Assembly: GCA_000226015.1 (NCBI GenBank)
Contig: JH152968.1
Span: forward strand, 9,387 to 41,507
Reading direction: 5' to 3'
Length of the DNA: 32,121 nt
From: Mnemiopsis leidyi
Lineage: Eukaryota > Ctenophora > Tentaculata > Lobata > Bolinopsidae
The position numbers and the translations under genes are program-made. Of this stretch, positions 10,140-21,700 are shown in pieces. The notes beneath the pieces are model-generated. The model saw nothing but the letters and a program-made list of their open reading frames with translations. It ran no database searches and had not been told where the DNA came from. How positions within the stretch are numbered: the first letter of the stretch is position 1; every line of letters starts with the position of its first letter.

Positions 10140-12949
10140 ATGTCAAGTTTCATGATTCAATCCCTTTTGGAGCCCCAAAACGGGCTGAGCTCCAAGGCCC
10201 CAAAGATAACGCACAGTGGTGACGATGAAGGATCAAACACTTGTGTTAAGGATATTGCCATAAAAAGCGGTAAGTAAAAAGTAAAGTATCTGTAGTTTGG
10301 AAGGTCTGTAGATATCGTTCTTATGCAAATTAATCGATGACTATTGATAAGAAATATGTTGTAATTGGTGTTGCCAGCATGAAGAAGTAACGAAACCTCC
10401 TGAATTCAGAGCCAGAAGATTGCGAAGTAGAGTACAATCTCGCAGACAACCTTGAAAAGCAGATGGTTACTTACGAGGAAAACGTGGGAATTCCTGAAAT
10501 TGGCCTCGGATCACACAGAGAGAACACAAAATCACCCGGTGACATCGGACATTCGCTAAACCGTAAACAAGAAGCATCAGGTGATAATGATATGTCACCG
10601 GGTGACGTTTCTCCAAACAGCGTGTCGCCTGGCAACGAGTCACCTAGCAACAACGCCAACCAGGACCAGAAACCCGCTCACTCTTACGTGGCAATCATCG
10701 CAATGGCAATTCTGGAATCTTCGGGAAAAAAATTGGTTCTCAGCGACATCTACAAGTACATCCTGGACAAATATCCCTATTTCAAGGTACACGTCATGTC
10801 TAGAACTATACTGTATAATTGTCCAAGTTACCTTGGTTGCTTTTCAAACCGATGACCAATTTATTCTTGAGAATTGAAAAACTTCCCTGCTCTAAAATGA
10901 AACTATGACATATCCGCTAGACCGTCTTAGTTGATATTCCATGATTTTATGTCAGACGCTTTAGGAGTAAGGCAAGAAAATTGATCTTATTTCTTTGTAT
11001 CTGCAGAACAAAGGTCAAGGATGGAGGAACAGCGTAAGACACAATCTATCATTGAACCAGTGTTTTGCTAAAGCGGGACGAGCGGAGAACGGGAAGGGAA
11101 ACTACTGGACGATCCACCCTGCTAACATGGACGACTTTAAGTTAGCATATTTCTAATAAATTTCTATTTGATTGGTGATTTATTCATTTACATCGTTTAT
11201 GTGTGCCGCTTAAGCGGATGCCACAACATCTACTGATGTACTGCACATGCAGATTGCAGGAGTAATCACACATACCATAATTAGATTCGGACAGGTTACA
11301 TGAGCTACCAAACTCGGGTGTAAACAAAACTCCTAAAAACTCACCGTTTCTCCAGGAAGGGAGATTTCAGACGAAGGTTAACCAGAAGGTCCAGGAGAAA
11401 GTATTTCAACGAACTCTCGCACCTAAATCCACTCATCTCGCCAGTCTCCCTTCTCAAACATGATGTAAGTAAAACCACGTGTCATTGTGTCTAGACAAGA
11501 AGACATGGCTCATCTCATAGTTTTATTTGCTCTTGATTGGATTCGATAATGGCAAACATCGCCATAGAGGATAACGACAACATTTTGTTTCAATTCTACA
11601 ATAAGGGTGGTGAGATGGTTAAGTGAGCCAAGAGTACCCAAATTTCAGCTTTCTTTTTTAAAAACATCCCTTACAGCTACCAGAGTACCTCCTTGAAAGT
11701 ACTTAAGTTTAAGTTGCCTCCCTAACCAGGTCACCGCTTTATATGAAATCTCCCTCAGAGCCCACGAACAGACGTACTCCTATCTGCCTTGTTCAAATAC
11801 AACCTATCCAATCTCGTATCGTCCCAGAGCAACACCATGTTCACCAACCACCTTGCTCCTCTTTCTTCAACCCAAAGCACCAGCACCAACATCCTCTCGA
11901 ACCACCTGTCATCCCTGACCTCTTCCACTCAAAGTTCGTTTACAGCGGGAAACCTCCCCACTTCTACCTCCTTCACACCGGGAAGTCTCAGTACCGCAGT
12001 GTCTTCTTGCAACGTTGGAACAGGAGAGTTGTCCGCTCTATCTAGTTTCTCGCCCTCCAACACGCCCAGTCTTTCTCTGGCCACAGTTGCTGTACCCTCT
12101 TCTTCAGTTTCAGGTAAGCACTGACGTAGAATTGTGATTACAAAGGTCGAACATTTTTAGCGGGCCCTATATTAGTAGGTCGACCTATAATACATAAAAT
12201 TGCCCAACAAATAGAACTTTGCCGCCTTTTTTAGTTCACCCGACGTTGATATCCACAAATGATCTTTTTAATAAGAAAGGTCTGAAACAAACTATCGTAC
12301 TATGTTATCCTGTCAAATTCCTAGACGTTAGTGATCAGCTTTTCTAACAAGAATTCTTAGTTTCAGGAGGCTCAAGCACCGGTCAGCTGCTGCCGACTCC
12401 TCCATCACTCCAACTATCTTCAAGTCTCTCGTCAATATTCAACGCAGATTCCAGGTAGGTTAGCTGATAAAACCAGGTTAAAACCAATCCATTGCTCAAA
12501 AATTGTATCTTTTCAAGTTATTCATTCTGTCCTTTAGATAAAATTTAAAATCATCTGACTGTACTGTGCTCTATAAGTATATTACACTGTAACGTATTTC
12601 ATAGTATATTTTCACATATCATCACAGCAATGTATAGGTACTCCAATAACCCGAATGAATGAGCTAAACAAGTTCAATTTCCCGCAGTTCGCTCTTCACA
12701 AAATCCAACACAAGAGAACAGTACATCCCCACCCTCCTCTCCAAAAAACCCCACACTCCCTCACCTACACGGCTCCTCAAACAGACGACCCCTCCCCTCG
12801 ACACGAGGCTGACGGACGCACTGAACTGTCTCAACCTGCCGACCCTCACCGCTGATTCCTCCATCCTTCGGTCGCATCTCCTCGCGTCATACAAGATGCA
12901 ACAGTGGTTGTCGCATTGTGAGAAAGCACTTAACTCAAAGGGACTGTAG
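10140..12949 (+). CDS. foxq2: FoxQ2-type forkhead transcription factor (7 exons, complete)
   Basis: Nuclear DNA-binding transcription factor. Exons by splice motif and phase: 10140-10269, 10410-10786, 11007-11140, 11356-11464, 11759-12113, 12367-12454, 12688-12949 (TAG stop). The total is 1455 nt, 484 aa, and every phase joins in frame. Residues 4-10, FMIQSLL, form an eh1-like motif (FxIxxLL) as in FoxQ2 proteins, where it recruits Groucho/TLE co-repressors. An acidic, SPG-repeat linker precedes the forkhead domain (about 131-222): [14 protein letters not shown], then helix 3 at 175-189 ([15 protein letters not shown]), then [17 protein letters not shown] in wing 2. The domain is split by introns after K169 and within K214. 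The C-terminal half is Ser/Thr/Pro/Leu-rich. FoxQ2 usually marks the anterior/aboral pole of larvae and has cnidarian paralogues with neural roles. The forkhead call is certain; the FoxQ2 subclass rests on the KPAHSY start, IHPANxxDF and the eh1 position. Confidence 0.93.
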
Positions 12950-13910
12950 CTGATCCCGCACTAAAGAAACTTGTTTATTTGTTAATTTATTTTGACAGCT
13001 AAGGTTAGTTTGGTGAGATTAAAGACTAAGCCAGGTCATATAAACGATAGCAAGTCAATTTCTTTTAAATCATTTGAAATGATGAAATTACGCCATTTCG
13101 AAAGGTTAGAAATAAGGGATTTTGTAAATCAAAACTCGTAGTTGAGCCCCTACGCGTTTGATGCCAGCTAATTTCGTATCACAGACATTCATCACTTTAT
13201 TTTTTACATTTTAACCACCCCGAAAATCATCCTGGTCCCCAAACGAGACCCAAAATATTAGCGGTTTGTAAATTGCAATCTCCGAACCCGGCAGATTGTG
13301 ACAGATCACGTGAACGCAGATGCTGTAATACTTTGGGATTCTTCTAAAAGGCTACTTGACAATGGGGTATAGCGTTTTAATATACTAACAGTCACTACAG
13401 AGTTTATAAAACGGGTGGTTACTCACTTGTCAAATAATAAACAGGCGGTACGCGTGATCCCCCATCCGTTCTCTACTCGCCGTTTCAAATTCTGACAGGC
13501 CATCCACCAATATATCGCCCGATTTTGACAGTAAATACATAAATATTTGATGGTTTGCCCCGGGCAACAAGCACAGACTGTTCACTTTCTCCGATGTGAT
13601 GGTTGTCAGGTCAATATATATCTATCGGTCTCCCAATAACTGACTAGGTTCACGTGTAGCTCTCTGCTCTCATCACACACTCACGGTCAAGCTAACACGC
13701 CTCTCTCCCCATGTTTCGCTCATCCCCTTCCTTCTTTTTCGAGCTTAGGTATCCCTTACTAGTTACTTTCACCCTTGCATCCTTACCTTTATTCCAAGAA
13801 TACTTGTGCTTTCCCTGTGTCCCATTTTCTCGGACATACCTGTCTAATTCTTCCAATCCCATGGCCCCGAGGATCGCTCCCTCCCACTCTCCACTCTCCA
13901 GGCTCTCCCC

Positions 13911-14170
13911 TCATACTACCTTCCCCAAGTAGAGATGCACACAGCTTACCAAAACACGACAGCGTTGCCCGGATAACCCGGTAACCCTGTCTACAGACGC
14001 AAATATTTGCTGAAACCGCGCGGAGGCTGATTCGTGTTTGTCCGCAGTCGCTCCTGACACGATAACCTCTTTAAATGTGGTAACCAGGGCGGTAGAAGCC
14101 AACAAATTTGATTGAATTTCGTTCACAGACGGCCGCATTAAACTGGCAACACTGCCACCAAAATCAAGAT
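13911..14170 (-). CDS. Doubtful minus-strand ORF or exon, unknown
   Basis: An open frame of about 85 codons begins after a possible acceptor ('ttgaatag') and includes an ATG at 14138. The peptide (for example SNLLASTALVTTFKEVIVSG) has normal composition, and the DNA is GC-richer than its flanks. I recognise no domain and can extend it by splicing in neither direction. It may be an isolated exon, a relic or chance. Confidence 0.2.
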
Positions 14171-14997
14171 TTACTATTCAAGTAACTGGGAGAAAATTAA
14201 TGCTGCATAATCATAGATAGGTTCGTTTTTAGAATTACACGACCTGGGCGATCTTTACGACACGTTCAGTTCAGATGGACTGAAACGGGGACTGATGTCA
14301 ACTGATGAGGAGTTATCGCACATGCAACAAAATTTGATAAAAATCATATTAAAAATCAGATAGTTAATCAGGGAAGTGATCCACGATCGAAGGCACGGTT
14401 AAATCATTGATGCGGCTGATCAGTAAGCATCATAAAATAACAAACTTATTCTGACGGATATATTTTGTGAGCAGTCCTTTAAGCACACGTAATGGTTATT
14501 GGTAACGCTAAGAGATGCACCTTTCAGTAAATATATATTTTGTATCAGGAGATGAATTTATAAGCCATCATGTCACCAAAAGGTGTTCCCTCTCTCACAC
14601 TTAGATTCCATTCATCTTTCTTTGAACGATCGAGTTCTTTTCAACATACATTAAAACATCGAGAACATAAATGAATACAGCTTAAAACGACGAACAACGT
14701 TTCATGTAGATGTAAATGCAAATATTTATTTCTTACTTTGATGATTATATGAAAATTATTCTTAGATGATGTAAAATTTTGATAACAGAGAAAACGTAGG
14801 CACGCCTTATTTCCAAAGAAGGGTTCTTAAGAAATATTTATTTTTAATGTTGCTGTAATTGTTATTTAACATTTTTACATAAATCAAAAAGACATTTCCC
14901 GTCTCATGACAGTCTACGAATCACGATTAAACCGTGACGTCGAAGCCTGATAGATCGTTGGATTACCAATGAACGGAGGTGCTAGCCGACTTACGAC

Positions 14998-15273
14998 ATG
15001 TCAGATCCTGGGACTTTGTGCAACTCTACAAGAATGCAAGCTCCGAGACGCTGTCTGGTGGGCCGGAAAATGACCAGATCGGCAGCTCAGCGGGAGCTCA
15101 ATCCCAGCTTATCGTGCACGTTTAATCCCCTGTTAGCTTTAAACAATGAATCTGTGCTTCCACAGGACATATTTAATGTGCAGGTGTCTGAATTTGAACT
15201 CAATAAAACCGTGAGGGACAGGTATTGGCAGACACTTATTCGATTGGAGCATAGTTTGGTGCTGGAGAGATGA
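14998..15273 (+). CDS. Small uncharacterised ORF (91 aa)
   Basis: This ORF runs from ATG to TGA. The first half is basic and Cys/Arg-containing. The second half contains VQVSEFELNKTVRDRYWQTL and ends LEHSLVLER, which looks amphipathic and protein-like. An 'attaaa' lies about 30 bp after the stop. There is no signal peptide, membrane segment or domain I recognise. It could be a single-exon gene, a terminal exon or chance. Confidence 0.25.
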   Translation: MSDPGTLCNSTRMQAPRRCLVGRKMTRSAAQRELNPSLSCTFNPLLALNNESVLPQDIFNVQVSEFELNKTVRDRYWQTLIRLEHSLVLER

Positions 15274-15495
15274 GGAAGATTGGGTCGTTAAGGCGCGTAC
15301 TTATTAAAACTACAGTCCTAATGTATAAGGTTACTGGTGATGTGTTTATTCAATACAGCCATTGTTGTTATTGTCATGCTGTACCGCAAGTGGCCCTTAT
15401 TAAGTTATACCGATATGGCAATGAGATTAGCATGAGATCCTGACTTCACATGATGGACTTTTCACGGAGAGGTTTCTAGACGGAATTGCAACACA

Positions 15496-15789
15496 GTCCA
15501 GTAACTGTAGCAGAGTGTCCAGTAACTGTAGCAGAATGTTCAGTAACTGTAGCAGAGTGTCCAGTATCTGTAGCAGAGTGTCCAGTATCTGTAGCAGAGT
15601 GTCCAGTATCTGTAGCAGAGTGTCCAGTATCTGTAGCAGAGTGTCCAGTAACTGTAGCAGAGTGTCCAGTATCTGTAGCAGAGTGTCCAGTATCTGTAGC
15701 AGAGTGTCCAGTAACTGTAGCAGAGTGTCCAGTATCTGTAGCAGAGTGTCCAGTAACTGTAGCAGAGTGTCCAGTAACTGTAGCTGAGT
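15496..15789. repeat. 21-bp minisatellite (14 copies)
   Basis: Fourteen near-identical 21-bp units ('gtccagta' plus 'a/tctgtagcagagt') differ mainly at one a/t position. Because 21 is a multiple of 3, plus-strand frames stay open and read as heptads such as VAECPVS or SSICSRV. There is no convincing start, no flanking coding sequence and no preferred frame, so I annotate a non-coding array. A short direct duplication of 'gaccgtg...ggatgttg' follows it. Confidence 0.93.
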
Positions 15790-17394
15790 GAGGACCGTGC
15801 CGGGATGTTGGACCGTGTCTGGATGTTGGAATAAAAACAGGGGTTACCCGATGAAGTCAGCCAGTGTTTTGAGTTTTTTATTCAGTACCTGATGTAGTTT
15901 AAATTTTTTGGTTTTATCGAGCTTAGAAGCAACGAGACATTGTTGATTGAGGTCACGGATTAGCTTGTCAAGCAACGTGCAGGGCAGCCTCGGCTGACGG
16001 GGCAGGTTTATAGAGAGATCATGATATCATAGCGTCCAACAGAGGCCAGTCAGCTAGACATGTCAGCTTTCTTAAAGAGTTCATTTAGCACAAACACGTT
16101 CTCGACACAGGAATTTGTACAAAATACGTTTAAACAGAAGATGTCAGATAGATGCACGTGGTCCAGAAGTGACAGGACGTTTAATGGAGCGACCGGCTAT
16201 AGATTGGATATTTGACAGCTCCGGGATGCTATGTTTTAGACTCAATCTGGGCAATACCAAGAATAATTAAGAATTAATCAACAACTCTTTACCAATTCCA
16301 GCATGCACTTTTGGCAAGTTCTTAGCTTAGAACCCTGAAGCAAAAACGCCTCATGAAAACTGATGTCATCCACAAAGCAGCGCCTCTCAATTTCGAAGTT
16401 ATTGACTTTAAACCAGTATGAAATGGAAAGAAGATTTTATTTTGATCGAAATCGATCTTGCCTTAAAGGCTGTCATATCGCATGGTAACTGAATTAGACA
16501 GGGACAAACTAATCAGAAACTGCTTTGCCCTTAGCTCATGGGAGTTTTGCGACCACCCAATGACTCTATGATCAGCACAGCAAATCAGCTTTGGGATCAC
16601 AGAAATGTTTTCCTGGGGAATGAAAGCATCTAGCCGCACATTTGCCAGGATACTTTTATTTAGCTGGACCATACAAGCCGGCGATCGACCTAAAGTCAAT
16701 ACACAGAACTTTGTTAAAGTTTAACTTAAACTTATCTTAAGAAAAGGACTACATAAAAATTGCCTTAAGGGGTCCTTAACATATTACGTTTATCGCCCCT
16801 TGGACACACAATTATCTATAATTCAACCACCAAATAGACTTCAATTTGACCGGGGTCTGAGGATTTTTAAAGTTACAGTAAACTGAGTTATGAAATAGCA
16901 TGATTCTGCAAGATTAATAAATTTTATAATGCAAATTGGGGAGATGATGACAAAAATGATTTCGCAATCATGGTGGAAGCAGCCCTCCGAAATAAAGATT
17001 TATCAAAAGGAAAACATCCGCCTCCTTGCTGATACTTAATATCATGTGAACGACCCCCTAAGATTTAAAATAATTGAAATACAAAATAAACTGACCAGTA
17101 ACCACAGCTATGTCTGGGGTTAATGTTACATCTGTTTGCAATTTTTCTGGCTCATCTTGTAATGTTCGTCAGCGTTAAGCCGACTCTTCGCTGAAGATAT
17201 ACTAATAGTAATATAACTATATTTGAATATTTGCAGCAAACTAATATTCTTCGATTCAATCAAGAGAAGTATAAATCACGACTTTCAAGTCTTATTGAGT
17301 GTTTTAATAAACTTGAGGCCTTCAAAACTTAAAATTAAAAAGATAAAGCTCATCATGAATATTCTACGCAAAACGTACGTACACTTAAGTCAAA
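15790..17394. other. Intergenic stretch, no firm gene
   Basis: AT-rich sequence. The minus ORF 16463-16699 (containing NKSILANVRLDAFIPQENIS) extends upstream to a TAA and reads reasonably like protein. I cannot place it in a family or link it by splicing to the gene at 17395-18269. Nothing else is supportable. Confidence 0.45.
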
Positions 17395-18269
17395 CTACTT
17401 ACACTTAGTCAACTGTCTCCACTCAATGTAGATAAGTCTAGCAGTGTCTTGATATCTCTGTTCTACAAACTTCTCTGAGCCCAGTAGTTTCATGTCCATG
17501 TCTATCTCACCTTCGTACGACCTCAGAAAAATTCAGGGTAATGAGTAATAGGAAATGGGTAATGGGTAAAAACTTTGAACAATTGGTTCAAACATCCAAC
17601 TTCCAAACGGTCCCTTGATATTAAGACAAAAATCCTTAAGATAGGAGTAGGAGGAAAGAGGGGGTTATCAAATGGACAAATGAGTTCAGTTGATTACGCA
17701 GGGGGACGAAAGTCTGTAAAAAATACTTACAGATTTTGAGTGAGAGGCTCGATTCCATTTCCAATTTTGCCCCGTTTCCGCTTTCTCCTAATTCTTGGAG
17801 CTTTAAAAATACTGAGGCTGCTCATGCTTCTATGCATCTTGCTGTTCAAGGATACAAGATTACTCTTACGAGAGAGAGACAAATTCTTCATATCAGGAAG
17901 CGGAATCTCCTCGTCAGGGGAATCTTCTTCAACCACAACTTCATACGTCGGCTCCTGTTTAAGTGGTGCCTCCTTCACAACTACCCCACCACTATCGTCG
18001 TTGCCCCCAGAACCGCTAACCGCAGGGGTGCTTGCCCAGAGACTTAGTCCACCAAATCTCTTTAAGAGTGTAGGAGAGTTCTGTGACTCACTCTGTAAAT
18101 TGTTCGCACTCCATGTCCTGAATAATAATTTTCTCGGTTCTATAGATTCGCTGATCCGCCGGAGAAAGGGTTTAGCAGAGGATCCTGGCAAGGGTGGAGG
18201 AACGGAGGCGAGGTCGGGCGGATTGTTGGAGACTACGGGCTCATCTGGGGTGTCAGCTCCTGGAACCAT
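17395..18269 (-). CDS. Ser-rich basic protein, unrecognised (2 exons)
   Basis: Exon 1 is 18269-17731, ending at a strong GTAAGT donor in phase 2. Exon 2 is 17521-17395, after 'ttttctgag', and joins in phase to give 221 aa. The N-terminus is Pro-rich (SVPPPLPGSS), followed by a segment with RRISESIEPRKLLFRTWS, an acidic stretch (VVVEEDSPDEEIPLPDM), a Ser/Leu patch and the basic run RIRRKRKRGK, a likely nuclear localisation signal. Exon 2 encodes a compact piece, SYEGEIDMDMKLLGSEKFV then RLIYIEWRQLTK, that looks like the start of a folded domain. The stop TAG overlaps a second perfect GTAAGT, so the gene may continue into further exons and this may be only its 5' part. The ATG chosen is the first in frame after a TAA; a possible acceptor ('acaaacag') lies just upstream. 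I do not recognise the family. Confidence 0.55.
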
Positions 18270-18287
18270 AACATGGCTAACTTGCTG

Positions 18288-18352
18288 TTTGTGATAGGAT
18301 TATATCATTTTGTGAGAATATTTGTGATAGGATTATATCATTTTGTGAGAAT
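18288..18352. repeat. 33-bp direct duplication
   Basis: Two adjacent copies of a 33-bp unit ('tttgtgataggattatatca' then 'ttttgtgagaat') lie between the GCN2 stop and the start of the Ser-rich gene. They are nearly identical, so the duplication is recent. The rest of 18353-18765 is AT-rich, and hydrophobic ORFs there appear to be chance. Confidence 0.9.
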
Positions 18353-18765
18353 CTTGCTTTGTTTATAGACGAGAAAATGAGTAAGAGGGGAAAAGATACC
18401 AAATAACAAATATCGAGAATGCTAAGTAGTAGAAATGTATAAGAGTATAAGCTAGATAATGCATGCCAAAACTTACACAGCAAATTCGAATAAGCACAAA
18501 ACACGGGATGCAACCAAAGTATGAAAAATAACTAATCTGCCTCAATTTTCAACGTCATTGTACGGTCATGAGTTTTATAGTTTTGTGAATGATACACACA
18601 CTGCATCTATTGATGTGTTATCATGTAGATTGCTCCACAAGCAAACTCGACAGTATGTAATAATATCAAAAGATTCAGATAAATTCAATTATAAATTAGC
18701 TTGACTACAAACTACAAAAATCGCTTAAACTTTTTCAACAAAATGAATTTTAAGCTCGTTACTAT

Positions 18766-21700
18766 TCAAAAATTATTGTGTACTGAATCGTACCTTTGCC
18801 TTGAAGCTTTCTGTTTTTTCGTAGCTTCAAATTGATCGAACTTTGATTCAACCTCTATCAGATATTTCAAAGCCTCATCGATTTTAAGAGCCTTAAATTT
18901 TTTATCTTCTTTCATCCCTAAACTTCTTAGATAACTTTTGTCGGAGTCTATTGTGATACTGTCTTTGGCGAAAGTCACCACATGGTACGCGTGAGAAACG
19001 GATTCATCGTCTGGAAACGATAGCTCTGTCCTTATTCCTCTTTCCCATAGAGATTTCATAAAAGAAAATATTTGGACGGAGTCGTCCTTTTCCGCTGCTG
19101 ACACAATCAAAATCTTGGTTTTATAGAGGTTCTTTATGGTGTTGACCATATCTTCTAGCAGAAAGTTAACACCAAATGCAGATGGTACTACCTCTTCTCT
19201 ACCGTCATCAAATTTAATATCATTTGCTGACTTCCACTGTTCCAGAAGTTCCTTAAAGTCCCCTCCTACCGCTATAGTATCAGCTCTTTTACTATCAGGA
19301 CTTTGGACCACAACTTTGAACATAAGATTAGAGTAGCAGTTGGGATCATTGCTAACTCCTGCTCTGAATTTTACCATTTTCTGCAGGCTGTTCTTGTAAG
19401 AATCACATTGGGACAACTTTTCAGCCAGTTCGTTGTACTTTCTCTCAGGATCGAGGATATCTTCAGTCTCGCCAAGCCCCGACGAGGTAACTAGCAGCAA
19501 CACTCGCAGAATTTCCTTTAAACCTTCTTTGAATAAATTCCCAATTTTTCTCCCCGATGTATAAAAAATCTCGTTATAGAGGGTTAAATTTTTGTCACGA
19601 TCCATCCGCTTGTGAAACAAATCGATAGGACCTTCCGATTTGAGAACGGTTAGGAAGCTGGAAATTTGTCGGTCGTTTAATGAATTGAGTTTCGAGTAGT
19701 TCTTCAAAGCTTCTTCTAATTTAGAGTCGTTTTGATAAAACTCGTAAATGTATCTCAAAATCTCGCTATGATAGATTTCGTCTATCTTGTAAAACAATAA
19801 AATCGCTTTCATGATCTTGGTATGGTTAACGTAAATTGTGACGTTCGATGTCGTATACTCCGGAATCGCCTTTAGTACATCTAGTAAAACCACTAACACT
19901 TCAGCCTTAGCGGTAAAATGCGAACCAGACGATATTATATCGAAAGAGCCTTCCAAAATATCGCGAGGATTTGGGTTGGGATTCTGCTTTCTCATTTTAT
20001 CAACCCTCTTCCGAAAGACTTGAGTGAAGCCATACCTCTTTAGATCACGGATATTGTTCGTTAAAACATGTTTAGCCAAGTTAAGCTTCATATTACAAGG
20101 AAGAACCTGATAATGTCCAGATTTTGACAAGAAGACGAAAGGTCTATCCTGTTGATCAGTCATGTCACATTTGGGCAAAAGAAACGGAAGTGGACACTGT
20201 ACAGCGCCATGCTTTCGATAAATGGGTATCATCCGATCAATGATATCGTTCAATGAACGCGTGAATTGTATATCTTGATCTTGGGTGTCAGGCTCATCAA
20301 ACAACTGGTATTGAGACAGACCCCTGTTTGCAATGTCTTTGCTGAACAAGCAGTCTATAAACTGGTCTCTACGCTGAGATCCATGGTCAGAACTTATGTG
20401 CCGTAGTATTTCTTGAAGGCCTTGTTGTGCAAGCCTCGGTGGAAGAATGTCGCTTTTAGATAGCTCACTTGCTTTTTTACGGACTTTTAAATCATGGCTC
20501 AGCATGTTTCGAACTAAAACTTCAAGCTGCAAAAACTTTTCTCCGGTAAATACTCCATCATCAATTTCAATTTGAGGCTCCCTCAGTTTCTCTAAAACAA
20601 AACATCGCTCAGACTTGGTGGTAAATGGCCCATGTACCATTTCAAAACAAATAATTCCCAAGCTATAAATGTCATTTAAAGGGGAATAAAATCGACGAGA
20701 CTTAACTTCTGGAGCAATGTAAAAAGACGTGCCAACAGTATAGTTTGAACCACCCTTTCCATAGCCACCAGTGACCGCCACACCAAAATCTCCGATTTTT
20801 ACGTTGTTCTTAGCATCCAGGAATATGTTTTCTGGCTTAAGATCGCGGTGAATGATATTCATGATGTGAATGTACTCTAAAGCATCTACAATCTGTCTGA
20901 GAAGCCTTAAAACGAGATCAGGGTCTTTCTTTAATGGCGGCTCAAGTTTTTTGCTGCAGATTAGGGTCCTTAGTGTAGTGTTTTCACAAAACTCCATTTG
21001 AATAAACATGACAATCTTATTGCATGATGGAGATTCTGAGTCTTTATCAGAGATCTGGCACGCATCTATTCCAGAGGGCTTGTATGAATCCTCGAAAACA
21101 ATGTCGTCAGAATCATCATCTCCACAACTCTCGTCGCAATCTTCATTGCTATCTGACGAAAACTCTTCATGATAACGTGACTTGATCTCTGCTTGTGAGG
21201 GCTGGAATGACATTTCTGCACCCCAATCGCCTGACCCCTCTGAGGAAGGAAGAGATGACATTGAAGATCCAGTTCTCGAAGATTCAGATACTTTGCTAGC
21301 GGTGGTGTCTGTACTCCTTTCAAGTGGGTCGAGTATCGTTTGAGCTTCAATCCAGACGCTATTGTACCGTACAATGTTGTTGTGTTTTAACTGGGATAAA
21401 AGTTTGACTTCTTCTCTCATAGATTGAATAGCATTTTGAGACGCACGTGGGAGTTGGACAACTTTCATGGCATAGAAACTTCCATCAATCTTGTTCCTTA
21501 CTTTAATAACGCTTCCGAAACCACCCCTCCCAAGTATCCCTTTGACGTCGAACTCATTCATTATCCTGGTTGATCTTCGCCATGGTTGTTCAGAATCATC
21601 CTCGGAAGCTTGGTCTTCTAAAGTACCAGTACCTGTACCAGTAGAGAACTGTATTGCTGGTTCCTCTGAAGCGAACGGTTGGGCTATTTGAAAAACAGGC

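Larger units (their letters stand above)
12950..15490. other. Mostly empty region downstream of FoxQ2
   Basis: A possible FoxQ2 polyadenylation signal is 'attaaa' near 13019 or 'aataaa' near 13435. CACGTG hexamers lie at 13307 and 13651. The short plus-strand ORFs at 13711-13984 are Pro/Ser-rich, overlap each other and lack splice support. Two doubtful ORFs are listed separately. Confidence 0.5.

Noticed and set aside
11743..12045. Plus-strand ORF in a second frame over FoxQ2 exon 5
   Set aside because: The frame starting at 11759 joins in phase with both flanking exons; the other frame does not.
13711..13984. Two overlapping plus ORFs after FoxQ2, Pro/Ser/Leu-rich
   Set aside because: Short, mutually overlapping, without splice support or conserved motifs, in a C/T-rich patch that gives such peptides by chance.
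15486..15791. 101-aa plus-strand ORF of VAECPV(S/T) heptads
   Set aside because: It is entirely the 21-bp array and equally open in other frames; kept only as a low-interest finding.
17740..18294. 184-aa plus-strand ORF opposite the Ser-rich gene
   Set aside because: The minus-strand frame has clean splice sites and biased, protein-like composition; the plus frame is its complement and low in plausibility.
18277..18545. Hydrophobic minus-strand ORFs between GCN2 and the Ser-rich gene
   Set aside because: AT-rich sequence yields Phe/Ile/Tyr-rich peptides by chance; the frame includes a 33-bp direct duplication and lacks splice or domain support.
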